DNA from: Polysphondylium violaceum
Taxonomy: Eukaryota > Evosea > Eumycetozoa > Dictyosteliales > Dictyosteliaceae
Direction: 5' to 3'
DNA length: 33,066 nt
Assembly (NCBI GenBank): GCA_000277445.1
Contig: AJWJ01000248.1
Span: 1 to 33,066 of the forward strand
Positions within the stretch are counted from its first letter, which is position 1. Every line of letters starts with the position of its first letter. Position numbers and translations under genes: made by a program. Positions 1-11,530 of the stretch are shown in pieces. The notes beneath the pieces were generated by a model. It was not told where the DNA came from. It ran no database searches and worked only from the letters and a program-made list of their open reading frames with translations.

Positions 1-203
1 AAAAAAAAAGAAACAAACCCTATTTTGATACTCACACTCAAATTCTGAATGAGGGTTTATCTGTGTGTGTTTTGATTTCACATATCCATCATATCCATGA
101 TACGCAATGTTCTTTTGTGGATATTTTGATGAAATAAAAAATAAAATTGATTTGATGTTGATGAGAGTGTAATGATTGAAATGAGTTTTATTTGAAATTT
201 AGA

Positions 204-3049
204 TTAGTTTTCTTTCACTAAACGACGCAAGACAAAGGGAAGGATACCGCCGTTGCCATAGTACTCGATTTCGATTGGGGTATCGAAACGAAGGGTGGTG
301 TCAAAAGATTTACCACAGTTGGTGGTGACGGTGACGGTTTGTCCGGTTTTGATTTGGGCTGGAAGTTCAATGTTGAATTGTTCTTTGCCAGAGAGACCAA
401 GAGAGGTGGCGTTTTGGCCCTCTTTGAATTGGAGTGGAATGATACCCATACCTACAAGATTTGATCTATGAATACGTTCAAAAGAGACGGCAATGACACA
501 CTTGATGCCTTGGAGATAGGGTCCTTTGGCGGCCCAATCTCTAGAGGAGCCAGAGCCATAATCAGCGCCAGCCAACACAATGAGTGCGTGTCCCTCAGAT
601 TTATATTTTTCGGCAGCGTCAGAGATAAACATGAGGTCACCGGTTGGGATATAAGTGGTTTGTGGACCGACGGCTGGAGCCAATTTGTTGACGAGACGAG
701 TGTTGGCAAAGGTGCCTCTGACCATGACTTCGTCATTGCCTCTACGAGCGCCATAGGTGTTGAATTCTTTGGGTTCGACACCTCTCTCTTCGAGGTATTT
801 GGCAGCCGATGATTTTCTATTGATGTTACCAGCGGGAGAAATGTGGTCGGTGGTGATTGAGTCGCCGAGATTCAAGAGACAATAAGCATTCTTAATTGGT
901 TGTCTGGGGGCAACAGTGAGCTCCATTGATTGGAAAAAGGGTGGGTTGTGAATGTAGGTAGACTTTTCGTCCCATGGATAGAGAAGGCCTTGTGGAACAA
1001 CTAAATCATTCCAACGAGGGTTTCCACCAGTAACGTCAGAGTAGACGTCTTTGTACATTTCAGAGAGGACATTTTTATCGATGGTCTCTTGGATGGTTTG
1101 TCTGGATGGCCAGATTTCACGGAGGAACACTGGTTTGCCAGTCTTTGAAGATACACCAATGGGGTCTTTTTCAAAGTCAATGTCTACGGTACCGGCCAAA
1201 GCATAGGCGACGACAAGGGGTGGTGAGGCAAGATAGTTGGCACGGAGGAATGGATGGATTCTACCCTCAAAGTTTCTGTTTCCAGACAAAACACCGGCAG
1301 CAACGAGATCTTCTTTGAGAATGGCCTCGGAAACTGGTTCTGGGAGATCACCAGAGTTACCGATACATGTCATACAACCGTAACCGGTTAAATTGAAACC
1401 AAGTTGGTCCAAATAGGATTGAAGACCAGCATGTTGGAGGTACTTGGTGACGACACCAGAGCCTGGAGACAAAGAGGTCTTGATGTATGGCAACACAGAA
1501 AGACCGGCTTCGACGGCATTCTTGGCTAAAAGACCGGCACCGAGCATAACAGATGGATTGCTAGTGTTGGTGCAAGAGGTGATGGCAGCAATAGAGACAA
1601 CACCGTTTCCAATGGTGTATTGTTTGCCCTTGAATTCAAAGGTGGCCTTCTTTTGGATTTGCTCTGAGTTGAGACCAAAGCCCTTGAAGCCGACTGGAGA
1701 CTTGAGACAGTTGTTAAAGTCGCTCTTCATGTCAGAGAGAGAGACTCTGTCGTGTGGTCTCTTGGGGCCTGAGAGACAGGGTACCACGGTGGAGAGGTCC
1801 AATTCGAGGGTGGAGGTAAAGACCAATTGGTTGGCGGCAGTGTAGTCGGCGAGGAGGTTTTGCTTGGAGAGATATTGTTCAATGTATTCCAAAGCTTGCT
1901 TGCTACGACCAGTGTTGGAGAGATATTGGATGGTGTTTTTGTCGGCAGGGAAGAAGCCCATGGTGGCGCCATACTCTGGTGCCATGTTGGAGATGGTGGC
2001 ACGATCTTGAACGCTGAGTGAAGCAACACCCTCGCCATAAAATTCGACAAACTTGCCAACGACACCCTTGGCTCTGAGTTCCTTGGTGATGGTCAAGACT
2101 AAATCGGTGGCGGTGGCTACGTCTGGAAGTTTGCCAGTCAATTTGTAACCAACAACCTCGGGCAACACCATACTCATGGGTTGACCCAACATGACAGCCT
2201 CTGCCTCAATACCTCCGACACCCCAACCGCAGACACCAAGACCGTTGATCATGGTGGTGTGAGAGTCTGTACCAACGACACTATCGGGATAGAGAATGTT
2301 GTCTTTTCCCTTGATCACGCCTCTTGCCAAATACTCTAAATTGACTTGATGTACAATACCATAGCCTGGTGGTGCAATCAAGAGACCCTTGAAGGCTTGT
2401 GAACCCCATTTCAAGAATAAGAATCTCTCACGATTACGATGAAACTCTAATTTTTGATTCTCTTCCAATGAATCTGTTTCTCTGCTCACATCAACTTGAA
2501 CTGAATGATCAATAACCAAATCAACTGGCACCAATGGGTTAATTTTACTTGGATCTCCTCCTAATCTTTTCATTGCATCACGCATAGCTGCTAAATCAAC
2601 TACTGCTGGTACACCACTAATATTATTATCATAATTATTGGTTAGTATACTACCAAAACAATCAAATACCCTATCTGTAAACAACTCGACAAAACACATA
2701 CGTGAAATCTTGTAAAAGTACTCTAGCTGGTTTAAATGGAATTTCTACTTTGGCAGCATTTGATTCCCAATTTAAAATGCTTTCAATGTCAGTTTCATGG
2801 ACTTGAAAATTATCACAATTACGAATAGCTGATTCTAAAAGAATACGAATAGAGTATGGGAGTTTTTCTATATTAGGTAGTAAGAGTATATCTTGTGTTA
2901 ACACAAACAATGCAATGACGACGATGTTAGTTGTTGTGCCACATACCAATTCTTTTATCTTGAAGTTTTTGAATATTGTACAATGAATAACTTTCACCAT
3001 CAGAGGTGTTGAAAGATTCTTTAATTCTATCAAATGGATTTGCCATCAT
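204..3049 (-). CDS. aco1: Aconitate hydratase, cytosolic aconitase/IRP1 type
   Basis: Interconverts citrate and isocitrate using a 4Fe-4S cluster. I model three exons: 2947-3049, 2702-2867 and 204-2616. The introns are 79 and 85 bp with GTATGT donors, and both junctions restore family sequence ([14 protein letters not shown] and LLQDFT|GVPAVVD). The product is 893 aa, close to the ~889 aa of IRP1-type aconitases. Visible cluster ligands are Cys438 (SCTN) and Cys504/Cys507 (GCMTC), matching human IRP1 C437/C503/C506. The C-terminal swivel domain carries [13 protein letters not shown]. The start is a double ATG preceded by A-rich DNA; the N-terminus ([12 protein letters not shown]) lacks an obvious mitochondrial presequence, so I infer a cytosolic enzyme. 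Whether it binds RNA as an IRP cannot be told from sequence. Identity is certain and the exon model is strong. Confidence 0.96.
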
Positions 3050-3415
3050 ATATTATGTGTGTTTACAACAAAGAAATAAAAATACAATATGAAATGAAAA
3101 AAAAATAAATTAATTTTTGATGGTGATAAACCCTTTTTCCACCCACCCTTCCAAATTTACTTCAATTTGCGCAAAAAAAATAAAAAAATAAAAAAATGAA
3201 AATTTTTACTCAAAAAAACTCCTAAATAGGGATAGAATGGTGATCACTGACAAATATCTTAGGTGCACCGCTCTGATTGATGTGTCAGTATGCGCAGTCT
3301 TTCAAATTCTGACCCACAATATTTATATTTCAAACATATGTTCTGTGTCCTTCCGGATTATCATTCACAAATATTAGGTGTGATAAAAACCGACAACAAT
3401 CATATCATAATGTGT
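3050..3415. other. Intergenic: aco1 upstream region and sod2 3' flank
   Basis: This 366-bp gap lies between the stop of the superoxide dismutase gene and the start of the aconitase gene, both on the minus strand. The part next to aconitase (about 3060-3230) is A/T-run promoter-like DNA. In the middle, about 3240-3313, is a clearly more GC-rich island containing palindromes and short inverted repeats. I see no convincing protein-coding gene here. Confidence 0.6.
3240..3313. other. GC-richer island with palindromes; possible small RNA
   Basis: Seen directly: palindrome GTGATCAC at 3240-3247, palindrome GGTGCACC at 3262-3269, a 6-bp inverted pair ACTGAC (3246-3251) and GTCAGT (3284-3289), and CTGAC at 3309-3313. 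On the plus strand it also has TGAT-like and CTGA motifs loosely resembling C/D snoRNA boxes, but the C-box match is imperfect. Two 8-mers (GCACCGCT, then GATTGATG) recur in the same order at 11032-11062. It could be a structured ncRNA or simply promoter DNA. Confidence 0.2.
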
Positions 3416-4296
3416 TTATTTGGCATTGTTGTATCTTTCAGCAACATCTTTCCAGTTGACAATGTTCCAAATGTTTTTAATGTAGTCAGCTCTGACGTTT
3501 TTGTACTATAGTTTTGAGAAAAAAAGTTAGTGTCTATTGTATGATGAATAAAGATGGATAATAATAATTACTTGAAGATAGTAAGCATGTTCCCAAACAT
3601 CAATACCTAATAATGGTACTAAACCAGAAATTGAGAGTGGATCTTGGTTTTGTTGAGTGCTGATGACAAGTTGATTGGTGGATTTATCAAAACCTAACCA
3701 ACCCCAACCTGAGCCTTGAATAGCAAGAGTTTGAGCAGACATTTTTTCAATAAGTTTATCAAGAGATCTTTTGATTGATTATTATATCTAGAGTTAGTAA
3801 GAGTAATAATAAAATATTGTCATTATTAATAAATATAAAAGGTACCCAAATTGTTTGTTGATGTGATCAGCCAATGGTCCATCTGGAGAAACACCACCGA
3901 GTTGGTTCTTTGGGGCTAAATTTTTCCAAAAGATGCTGTGGTTAACATGACCACCACCATTGAATTTAACGGCACTTTGAAGAGCAATCATTTGAGCAAC
4001 ATCTTTAGCAGTCTGTATATGTGATGAATTGATTAGTTATTTATTTAGCAAACTATCAATGAAAGTCTACAACTTACGTTGGCATTGTTCATTTTGTCCA
4101 AAGCAGCATTAAGATTGGTGACATAGGCTTGATGATGTTTTTTGTGATGTAATTCCATAATCTCAGCACTGATGTATGGTTGAAGAGCATCATAGCTGTA
4201 TGGAAGATCTGGAAGGGTATAAGAGTTTGATTGGGAGCTAAAGTATCTTAAGGCACCACTATTCTTTGCAATAACATTAATTGTACGAGATAACAT
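3416..4296 (-). CDS. sod2: Mn superoxide dismutase, mitochondrial
   Basis: Converts superoxide to hydrogen peroxide and oxygen, presumably in the mitochondrial matrix. Four exons: 4078-4296, 3846-4012, 3572-3767 and 3416-3505. The introns are 65, 78 and 66 bp and all are GT-AG. Joining them gives 223 aa, the usual length with a presequence. The N-terminus [21 protein letters not shown] is basic and hydroxyl-rich without acidic residues, as expected for mitochondrial import. Metal ligands are visible as His50 (LHHKKHH), His98 (GHVNHS), Asp185 and His189 ([10 protein letters not shown]). The NQDPL motif with Gln170 and the [10 protein letters not shown] segment favour the manganese over the iron type. 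The gene is divergent from ssu72, separated by about 316 bp. Confidence 0.96.
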
Positions 4297-4612
4297 TTTT
4301 ATTTATATAAATGAATGAATGAAAAAAACAAAAATTTTGATGGAGGGCCTTTCAGTGAAGTGCTAATTTTTTTTTAATTAATTTTTTTTTAATTTTTTCT
4401 AAAAAAGCCCCAATAAAGTAAATGTCTGTGTGGGTTATCTTTTTACCATTTTACATTTGTAACAAACATCAAGAGTTCCTTTTCTCAAAACAGATTGAAT
4501 TATCACAAAGTGATAAGAAAAGGAAAAAAAAAAAAAAAAAAAAACTTTTAAGAAAATAACTTTCGCAAAAGATCTTTTTTTATATGAAAAGTCATAAAAT
4601 ATATATCGTATT
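4297..4612. promoter_or_regulatory. Divergent intergenic region between sod2 and ssu72
   Basis: This 316-bp stretch separates two divergently transcribed genes, so it should hold both promoters. It is dominated by T runs near 4368-4400, and an A run of about 21 nt at roughly 4525-4545, typical of dictyostelid promoters. I can point to no defined factor site. Confidence 0.5.
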
Positions 4613-5251
4613 ATGAGTAGTAATAATAACAATAGTTTTAATAATAGCAATGGAATAAAGAGACTGGCGATGGTGTGTGCTAGTAACCAAAATCGTAGTT
4701 TAGAGGCACACAATCTATTCAATAATAAGGGAGTCAAAGGTGTGAGATCGTTTGGCACCAGTGCGCATTGTAAACTCCCTGGACCCTCTATCGATAAACC
4801 AAATGTCTTTCCATTTGGCACAGCTTATCAGTCTATCTATGATTCACTCAAACACCAAAATGTCGATCTATACACTCAAAATGGTATATTAAATATGTTG
4901 GAGCGTAATATTCGTGTAAAGTTGGCTCCTGAGCGATGGCAAGAAGAGGTAAAGCAAAAGTTTGATTTGGTGTTTACTTTTGATCAACGTGTCTATGATA
5001 TGGTGATAGACGATCTCGCACAAAGAGACATAGGAGGCACGGGATTAATACAACCTATTCACGTTATAAATTTACAAGTCAAAGATACTCATGAAGAGGC
5101 CGTAGGTGGTGCTTTACACGCCTATGACATCTACACCACCCTATCAAAGTTTGATGATTGGGATGATAGCAAACTCGATTGGGATGAAGTATTGGATCAA
5201 TTTTATAAAAAAACTGGTAGACAATTATTACATTGTCTCATGTTTTATTAG
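4613..5251 (+). CDS. ssu72: RNA polymerase II CTD phosphatase Ssu72
   Basis: Removes phosphate from Ser5 (and Ser7) of the RNA polymerase II C-terminal repeats and works with the cleavage/polyadenylation machinery in the nucleus. The gene is a single exon of 212 aa. A short Asn/Ser-rich leader is followed by the phosphatase loop CASNQNRS, with nucleophile Cys22 and Arg28. Family segments follow: RSFGTSAHCKLPGPS, PFGTAYQSIYDSL, and TFDQRVYD with the general-acid Asp at about residue 129. The C-terminus HCLMFY matches the family ending (HTVCFY in animals). The start used is the first ATG in frame and precedes the expected (R/K)(F/L)AMVC segment by a normal distance. An AAATAAAAAT poly(A)-type signal lies about 60 bp after the stop. 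Confidence 0.96.
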   Translation: MSSNNNNSFNNSNGIKRLAMVCASNQNRSLEAHNLFNNKGVKGVRSFGTSAHCKLPGPSIDKPNVFPFGTAYQSIYDSLKHQNVDLYTQNGILNMLERNIRVKLAPERWQEEVKQKFDLVFTFDQRVYDMVIDDLAQRDIGGTGLIQPIHVINLQVKDTHEEAVGGALHAYDIYTTLSKFDDWDDSKLDWDEVLDQFYKKTGRQLLHCLMFY

Positions 5252-5413
5252 TAGCAGTAGTAGTATATAGATATCATCCTTCCTCTCCTTCAAACATGTA
5301 CATATAAATCTTAAATAAAAATATAATAGATATATAAATTTAATTATTATAAATCTAATTTTTAAATCTTAAATCTTAAATATCTTTATATATCTAAAAA
5401 TTTATTTATCTAT

Positions 5414-8400
5414 CTAATTTTCCCAATATGATTTATATAATTGAACAAACATTTGCATAAACCAAGTTTGGTCCAACATTCTAATGTGGGCGGATCTACC
5501 AATGACGCCATCGACACCTTTGTGAGCTTCAAAGATGACATTGAGTCGAATGAATCTATCAAATGAAGGATCTCTGAATAGATTTTCTGACGACTGAATG
5601 GGCTCCAATAGATTCAACACCATTTGCTTGGTGAGAGAGTTTTGCTTGATGCTACCATCTTTTACCAATTCTTTTGGTATCTCGATACGAGCCGAATGGT
5701 AGGGCACATAGCCGTCTTGTTCAGAGCTAATGAGAAAGACGTATTGAAAGTACTCTAGTCCCTTTGTCTTGCTGAGTTTGTATATAAAGGTGTCTGTCAA
5801 AGTGGAACTATCTTGCATCATCAACTGCTTGAGACACGTCGAGCTCGTAAACTTTTGCCACACCCACATGGCCGGTGTCACCAACGACGAGCCGCCGTAA
5901 AACTTGGTGCCGAGATGCGGCGACGATAGTGAAATGTAGGTGTGGAGTTTACCCAAATACGGCTGTAATCTATCAGAGGTAAGAGCACTTCTTACCACTA
6001 TACCGCCCAACGAGTGGCCTAGAAAACTGATCTTTGTGATTTGTGCCATTGCGTTGTCCAACAAATACTCTTGCACCTCTGCGGCAATCTTTTCACCCAT
6101 CTCTTGGATATCTTCCAACGTGTTTTCCTGAATTGACGAACACGTCAAATACAGGAAATGTGGAAAATGCAACGCAAAGTAATTTTTAAATTGTCGCAGG
6201 TCATACGAATTTCCAGATAGCCCATGAACAAACACAAATAAATGTTTTCCTGGATAATTGGTTATACTCATCATAAATCTTTTTGTATTACTATTGTTGT
6301 TGCTATTCACATTATTATTATTTACACTATTGTTGTCACTATTCTTGTTATTAAATTGACTATAATTATTATTTTGATTGTTATTGAATTTTAAAGTATG
6401 TTCAAAGAATATTGGCTGTGAGTCATACACGGTATCCAATTTAATTGGTATGGTTTGTATTTTAAATGGTTTATATTGAAAGAATGAGTTACTTTGTAAA
6501 AATGTTGATGAGGGTGGACTAGAGTAGAAAGAGTATATTAGTATGTCAATAGGTGGACATTTATAAATTAGCAATACAACTATATTTACCTTGTGTCAAT
6601 TAATAATAAATCTTCGGTATTTTGGATATAATGAATAATCTTTTGGGTTCTAAAACTCCATTTTTGTATACACTTCTTTTCAAAGGATATCAGACTCTTA
6701 AAGCAAGATTCTCTGGAAACCAATTGATACACGACTGCAAAATGGCTCCACAGTCTGGTGACTTGATCACCCAGTGATTGAAAATTCTCTAATATCTTTC
6801 TCCATTTACCCGAGATTGCTGCTGGCTTTGTAGGCGAATGCCAAAAATTACTACCATTGGTCTGGTGGTTGTGGTTGTTGATGTTGTTTGTACTGTTGCT
6901 GTTGTTTGTGGTGGTAGTGGTGTTGGTGGATGTGGTTGAAAATGAAGATAACGAAAACATGGATGAGGAAGAGGAGGAGAACGATGATGGTGAATTATTA
7001 GATGCATCAACATCGATTGTGTCTTTGTCTTTGTGTTGTTTGTCACTATGGTTGATCTCTTCAGTCAACTCTTCGCGTGTTGTGCTGCTGCTGTGTGGTG
7101 AGGGTATTTGCTGTTGATCAGATAACGACGATGATATTGATATTGACGATAAATCTAAACTCGAGCGAAGGAATGACTTTCTCTTTGATTTCATAGATAG
7201 TACACTACCCTCGTTGCCGCTCTGTGTTGTTGCCATTTTCCAACTACTAATCGCAGGACTACCATTCAGCGATGAAGGTGATTGCTGTTGTTGCTTGCTA
7301 TTATTGTTATTACTATCTTGTGCTGCGTCTGCCATCAGATGATCAAGTGGTGGAATATTTAATGGCTTGATATTGACAATGTCGCCCAGCTGTGTCAGCT
7401 GTGTTTGCTTGAGCAGTGATAGCAACACCTTGTACTTTTTGCCGATCCTGTAGTACGATTCGACAAAGAACGATATCACCTCTGGATACTTTTTCTCAAA
7501 GAATTCATCAAAGAATCCATCCAGCAATACTCTGTTGTCGTTGTAGCTATAGTTTAGTGAAGTGTGTTGTGATGGTGATGATGGCTGCTGTTGCTGTTGT
7601 TGTTGCTTGATAGGTAAACTCATCAGACTTGATCTCGACACCACTCTGTGCTTGAGGATTGGCGAGTTGGGCGAAGAGTGGTATGTGGGCAATATAGGGT
7701 GACTCATTGAGCTGCTGTTGGTGTTGCTACTGCCATTGGGCGATGACGATAACGACGATGACGTGGTTATGCTGCCACCGCTACTGGACAACATAGCCAA
7801 TGAAGAGGTGGACGATGAAAGTGAATATAAATTGCTGTTGGGTTGGATACCTATGGTGGGATTTGAGTCTATCGAATGATGTTTAAATACAATATCAATC
7901 ATACATGTGCTGATGGTAGTCTTTAGCAAACAAAAGTACCAATCACTAAACGTAATGGGATAGTACTGATGTACGCCGTATCCCGGCTTCCCTATCTTTA
8001 GCTTCTGCTGTGAAACCACCTTCTCCTCCACCGTATCCTCTTTTTCTGTTGTATAAAACACGAGATCAAAATCTATGATAATGTTATTTGAATAAAAGTT
8101 CTGCATGCATTCCATAGGTGTTAATACATCACTCTCATTATACACTATACACTATACACTATACATACATGTAAAGGTATTTCTATTTGAAAGATAAAGT
8201 AGTTTCCAAACAATATAAATTCATTTACATATTGAACAAAAAACTTTTTCGATGAATAGGTATTTAATGCGCTGAGGATCTCATGATCCTTTATATTATG
8301 ATTAGTCTCTCCTAATCGAGTGTTTGTACCCCCTGTTCCTGCTCTCAATATATATGGTGTTGCTAATACTGTATTATCATTTTCTCGATAACATTTAATT

Positions 8401-8640
8401 TTTATATTATATACACTATATAATACGGTAATATCATAACTTGTTGTTAGTCATACAATACAATAATACGATATTACATAAACATATAGACATATATCTA
8501 CAGAAACAACAACAACAACAATAACAACACAAAAACATATATCTAATATCTAACATATTTAATTCCTACCCTTTTTTCAATAAATCAATGACTCTGAGTG
8601 ATTCAATGTATACCAATACATTAATTACACCAAACAACAT
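5414..8640 (-). CDS. FAM135-type protein with DUF676 serine esterase/lipase-fold domain
   Basis: Four exons: 8570-8640, 8415-8169, 6590-8100 and 5414-6518, giving 977 aa. Introns are 154, 68 and 71 bp. Exon 1 (23 codons) was placed because it supplies the family opening (VYIESLRVIDLLKKG|VYNIKIK, like the LFQRGFYQIR stretch of human FAM135A), has an in-frame stop just before its ATG, and joins in phase. The N-terminal DUF3657-like domain covers about residues 1-190. A Ser/Asn/Gln-rich low-complexity region follows, to about residue 600. The C-terminal hydrolase has HG at 708-709, nucleophile elbow GHSLGG at 777-782 (Ser779), Asp878 and His954 (GRSAHI). Substrate is unknown. Intron 2 (8101-8168) contains a 7-bp tandem repeat. 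Exon 2-3 splicing is inferred from phase and intron size; the 8416-8569 intron has a weak GTAGGA donor. Confidence 0.85.
8139..8165. repeat. 7-bp tandem repeat inside a FAM135 intron
   Basis: Nearly four copies of TATACAC lie in the second intron of the FAM135-like gene, right at its 5' splice site on the minus strand. Each copy creates extra AG and GT dinucleotides and the unit length is not a multiple of three. Reading straight through gives a stop, so the segment has to be spliced out. Confidence 0.85.
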
Positions 8641-8819
8641 GTTTCAGGTGGTGTGATGATGTGAGCATAAACACTCTATAGAGATATACACAATCTCCCT
8701 TGTATTTTGCAAATCAAATTTTTTTTAATTTTTTTTTTTTTATTTTTTTGTGCACAAAAATACGATTGAGATTATTTACAGATATTTATTATTTATATAC
8801 AGGTAGAGGATGGGGGTGA

Positions 8820-10787
8820 TTACATTGCTGTGTTGCGATTGATCCAGGATTCGAGATATTGCTCTACATCGTGGAAATGGGTTCTACTTTTTTTGTACAC
8901 GCTGTGGAGAGTGGCGAGACAGAGGTTTTTTAATTTTGGATGTTCACAGATAAACTTGATCAGTAAGAGGTTGCCCTCGGGCATATTGGATGATATGCGG
9001 CGTGATAAGTGATCCAGGTCTTGTGCGGACTGTGGGAGGAGCGAGTCGATGATGTATTCACAGCAATCGAGATGATGGTGCTTGATGGCGCAGACAATGA
9101 TCTCTTCAGTGGTTTTCTGGTCGAGTAGAGCGGTGAATTGGTTTTCGACCATGTATTCGGCAATTTGGAGACTTCCGCCAGTGACAGCACCCTTTAGCAC
9201 TTGCTTTACGGCCATGGGGCTGTGAAACAAGGCCAGCTCCGAAAGGAACTTGATCACTTGGAGTCGGCCGTACAGACCTGCTTGGTAAAAGCATATTTCA
9301 AAGTCATCGATCGTGTATGTTGAATAGACTTTGTTGAACAGGCGCGTAAACAGACGCATGTCGCCCGCGAATGGCATACTGGCTAGAGCTGTCACGAGTG
9401 CAAAGTGGTAGTTTATCTTGTTGTTGTTGTCAACGTTTGCGGCCACCAATTGGCTGATCAAGAGATTCAACAGCTTGCCAATAGAGGATGAGTGGCTTGG
9501 GATGGTTTGAAGGAGAGGATAAATCATGTCAATACAGACACCCTGTTGGGCGAGATAAATTGGGATTTCAAGATGATTGTTGACAAGAGCCTGCTTGATG
9601 ACGCCTTCGATGGCGGTGTTGAAGTCAAAGCTGACTTGCTTTGATCGCACGAAAAGGTACTGGAATAGCTCCAAAGAGATACCTGCCGCTTTCTCTAAAT
9701 CCTTGGCATTGACGGCAAGTTTTCCAGGCAAAGCCTCATACAAGTATTCGAGCTTGTCCAGCGCTTGTGGAAAGTGGCTGAGCGCTGCAAAGCAAAGGTC
9801 GCTGGGCAGAGGACCCATCGACTGGGGATATGTGTTTTTCATATACTCGTACAGCTCCAAATTCCCATACTCTAGCGCATGCAAGGCAATCTTTTCCAAA
9901 TGAGAATCTGACACGAGCCCTCGATCGATATGGTGTTGCAGGACATTCAGCAGGCCGTGCTTGGCCACGCTCAACGGCGAGAATGCACAAGATACCCTGT
10001 GGGATGCATTCTTTATGGTCCTGATACAGTCAAAGTGGTCAATGGCGCACTGGAACATCTCCAAGGAGATGGTAGAGTGATAGACGACGTTCCACCAATG
10101 CACGGGCCACGTGCTGTCGAGATGCCCCGTCTTGGCAACAAACCTGAGCACCACTCTAAATATGCCAGTGTCGCGGGTCTTTGTTGCGTCAATGAGCAGA
10201 TCCAGTGCGCTTCTCACCACATAGTCCATCTCTTTGACCTGCGCACCAAACACCATTTCAACCAACTCTATATTTCCAGTTTGCAGCGCCTTGCCATAGT
10301 GCCCATTGTCGGGGTACACCATAAAGTTGAGAATCCTCTGACACAGCGGCACATCTTGCAGACTCAACAACTGCGAGAAAATCAATCCACACTTCTCCAC
10401 ACCCAGTCTGCCCATCATATCTCTCTTTAACTGCCGCTCAAATGCCTGTCTATTGCCACACTCTGCATAGAGGACCAATGGATCGAGTCCAGTGAAAAAG
10501 TATCTATAGTCCCTCTGCAACAAAGCCTCAAACAGCAGTTTCATCAGCTCGTTGTCTTTGACTCTGAATATGTTGTGTCTTGCTTGCTGATTGAAAAACA
10601 GGTACTCTCGATTCCTGAGCTTTAGCTTCAGCAGCTCAACATGTCTATTGTCCAGGAGTCACTCGACATTATAGCAATGGTGATAGCTCTTACTTGTGCA
10701 ATTGACGTCGTGTCTGACAAAAAAAGATATAGTTTTTCCAACAAAACTATGTCCAAAATATACTTGTCTAAATAAATTGTCCATCAT
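8820..10787 (-). pseudogene. Ankyrin-like dictyostelid family protein, interrupted by one in-frame TGA
   Basis: From ATG at 10787 the frame is open to the stop at 8820 (656 codons) except for one TGA at 10659-10661, codon 43. The downstream open part from the first internal ATG (10544) is 574 aa. It shows repeated degenerate ankyrin-like units, for example ELYEYMKNTYP, LQVIKFLSEL, LQIAEYMVENQ and LDCCEYIIDS. This resembles a large dictyostelid family of ankyrin-like proteins that begin MDNLF. The codons around the TGA read VE-stop-LLDNRHVELL; my recollection is that the family has Trp there, so a TGG to TGA change is the simplest account. The rest of the frame looks intact, suggesting a young pseudogene, a polymorphic null, a sequencing error or read-through. 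A missed intron is possible but would have to remove apparently homologous sequence. Function unknown. Confidence 0.7.
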
Positions 10788-11530
10788 TATAATTATCTAT
10801 GTTTTATAATTTAAATGGTAATCAGTGTGAAATTTACCTCACCCTTTTTTTCCACAGGAAATTTTAAAAATTTAAAATTTACACAAGATCTCACCCACAC
10901 ATCTATATTAGTCATAATTATGATTTGGGTGATAAAAATAACTTAATAGTATGCAGGCTCATTTACTTTGATAAAAGGTATTCACACTTTTTATTTTATT
11001 GGTAAATAGATATGTAAGTATTAACAAACTAGCACCGCTTACCAGAGTATTCAAGATTGATGGTCTTACAATCTGCTTTGGTGGGCATTAAATATTAAAG
11101 GACTTTGTTTCGAGTCGACTTAATTATACGCACAATCACAACTGCAAACAAAAAAACCTCAATCAGTTCCGACCATGGTTGCTCAGCTTTTAAATACATT
11201 GAATGATGATGATAAAGCAATATAATAAATATCTTTTTATGATTGCTTTTGAATCAAAAATATCAATCTTTTATCCTAAATATCAACAATGGGGAAAGAT
11301 ATTAAATTTGATGATGCAACGTGTTCGTTGTTTTTTGTCTTTATTGGGTTTTCATTATTATAAATTTGACATGAAAAAAAAAATTTAGATATTTTTGCCA
11401 AGAACATAAAAGAAGAGCCGAAATATCTTTTTTCAAGTTTATAAAAACTCTGTGGCTATGATCATTTTCATTTTACATCCTTTTTTATTTATTTATTTAT
11501 TTTTTTAATTATATCTGTATAGTAATAAAA
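10788..11530. other. Intergenic region without a supported gene
   Basis: This 743-bp divergent gap lies between the ankyrin-like gene (-) and the secreted repeat protein gene (+). Most is AT-rich. A GC-richer patch at about 11030-11115 contains GCACCGCT (11032-11039) and GATTGATG (11055-11062), both also present in the island at 3240-3313. I tested it by eye for tRNA boxes and acceptor-stem pairing and found none. A 61-codon frame at 11203-11388 has no recognisable features. Near the plus-strand gene a TTTATAAAAA TATA-like box lies about 90 bp upstream of the ATG, followed by a T-rich tract. Confidence 0.5.
11437..11448 (+). promoter_or_regulatory. TATA-like box and T-rich initiator region of the secreted protein gene
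   Basis: A GTTTATAAAAAC-type element lies roughly 90 bp upstream of the start codon at 11531. It is followed by long T tracts at about 11480-11505. This TATA plus oligo(dT) arrangement is usual for dictyostelid genes. The assignment rests on position and composition only. Confidence 0.4.

Noticed and set aside
10640-10710. Short intron removing the TGA in the ankyrin-like gene
   Set aside because: The best donor/acceptor pair around it (GTAAGAGC to GTCGAG) would give an intron of about 32 bp, far shorter than any other here, and would leave the TGA just after it.
11030-11120. Possible tRNA because of TTTCGAGTC resembling a B box near 11108
   Set aside because: No matching A box at the right distance, no acceptor-stem pairing and no anticodon arm could be drawn.
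11203-11388. 61-codon plus-strand frame upstream of the secreted protein
   Set aside because: AT-rich, no domain, no homologous feel, and lies in promoter DNA; probably chance.
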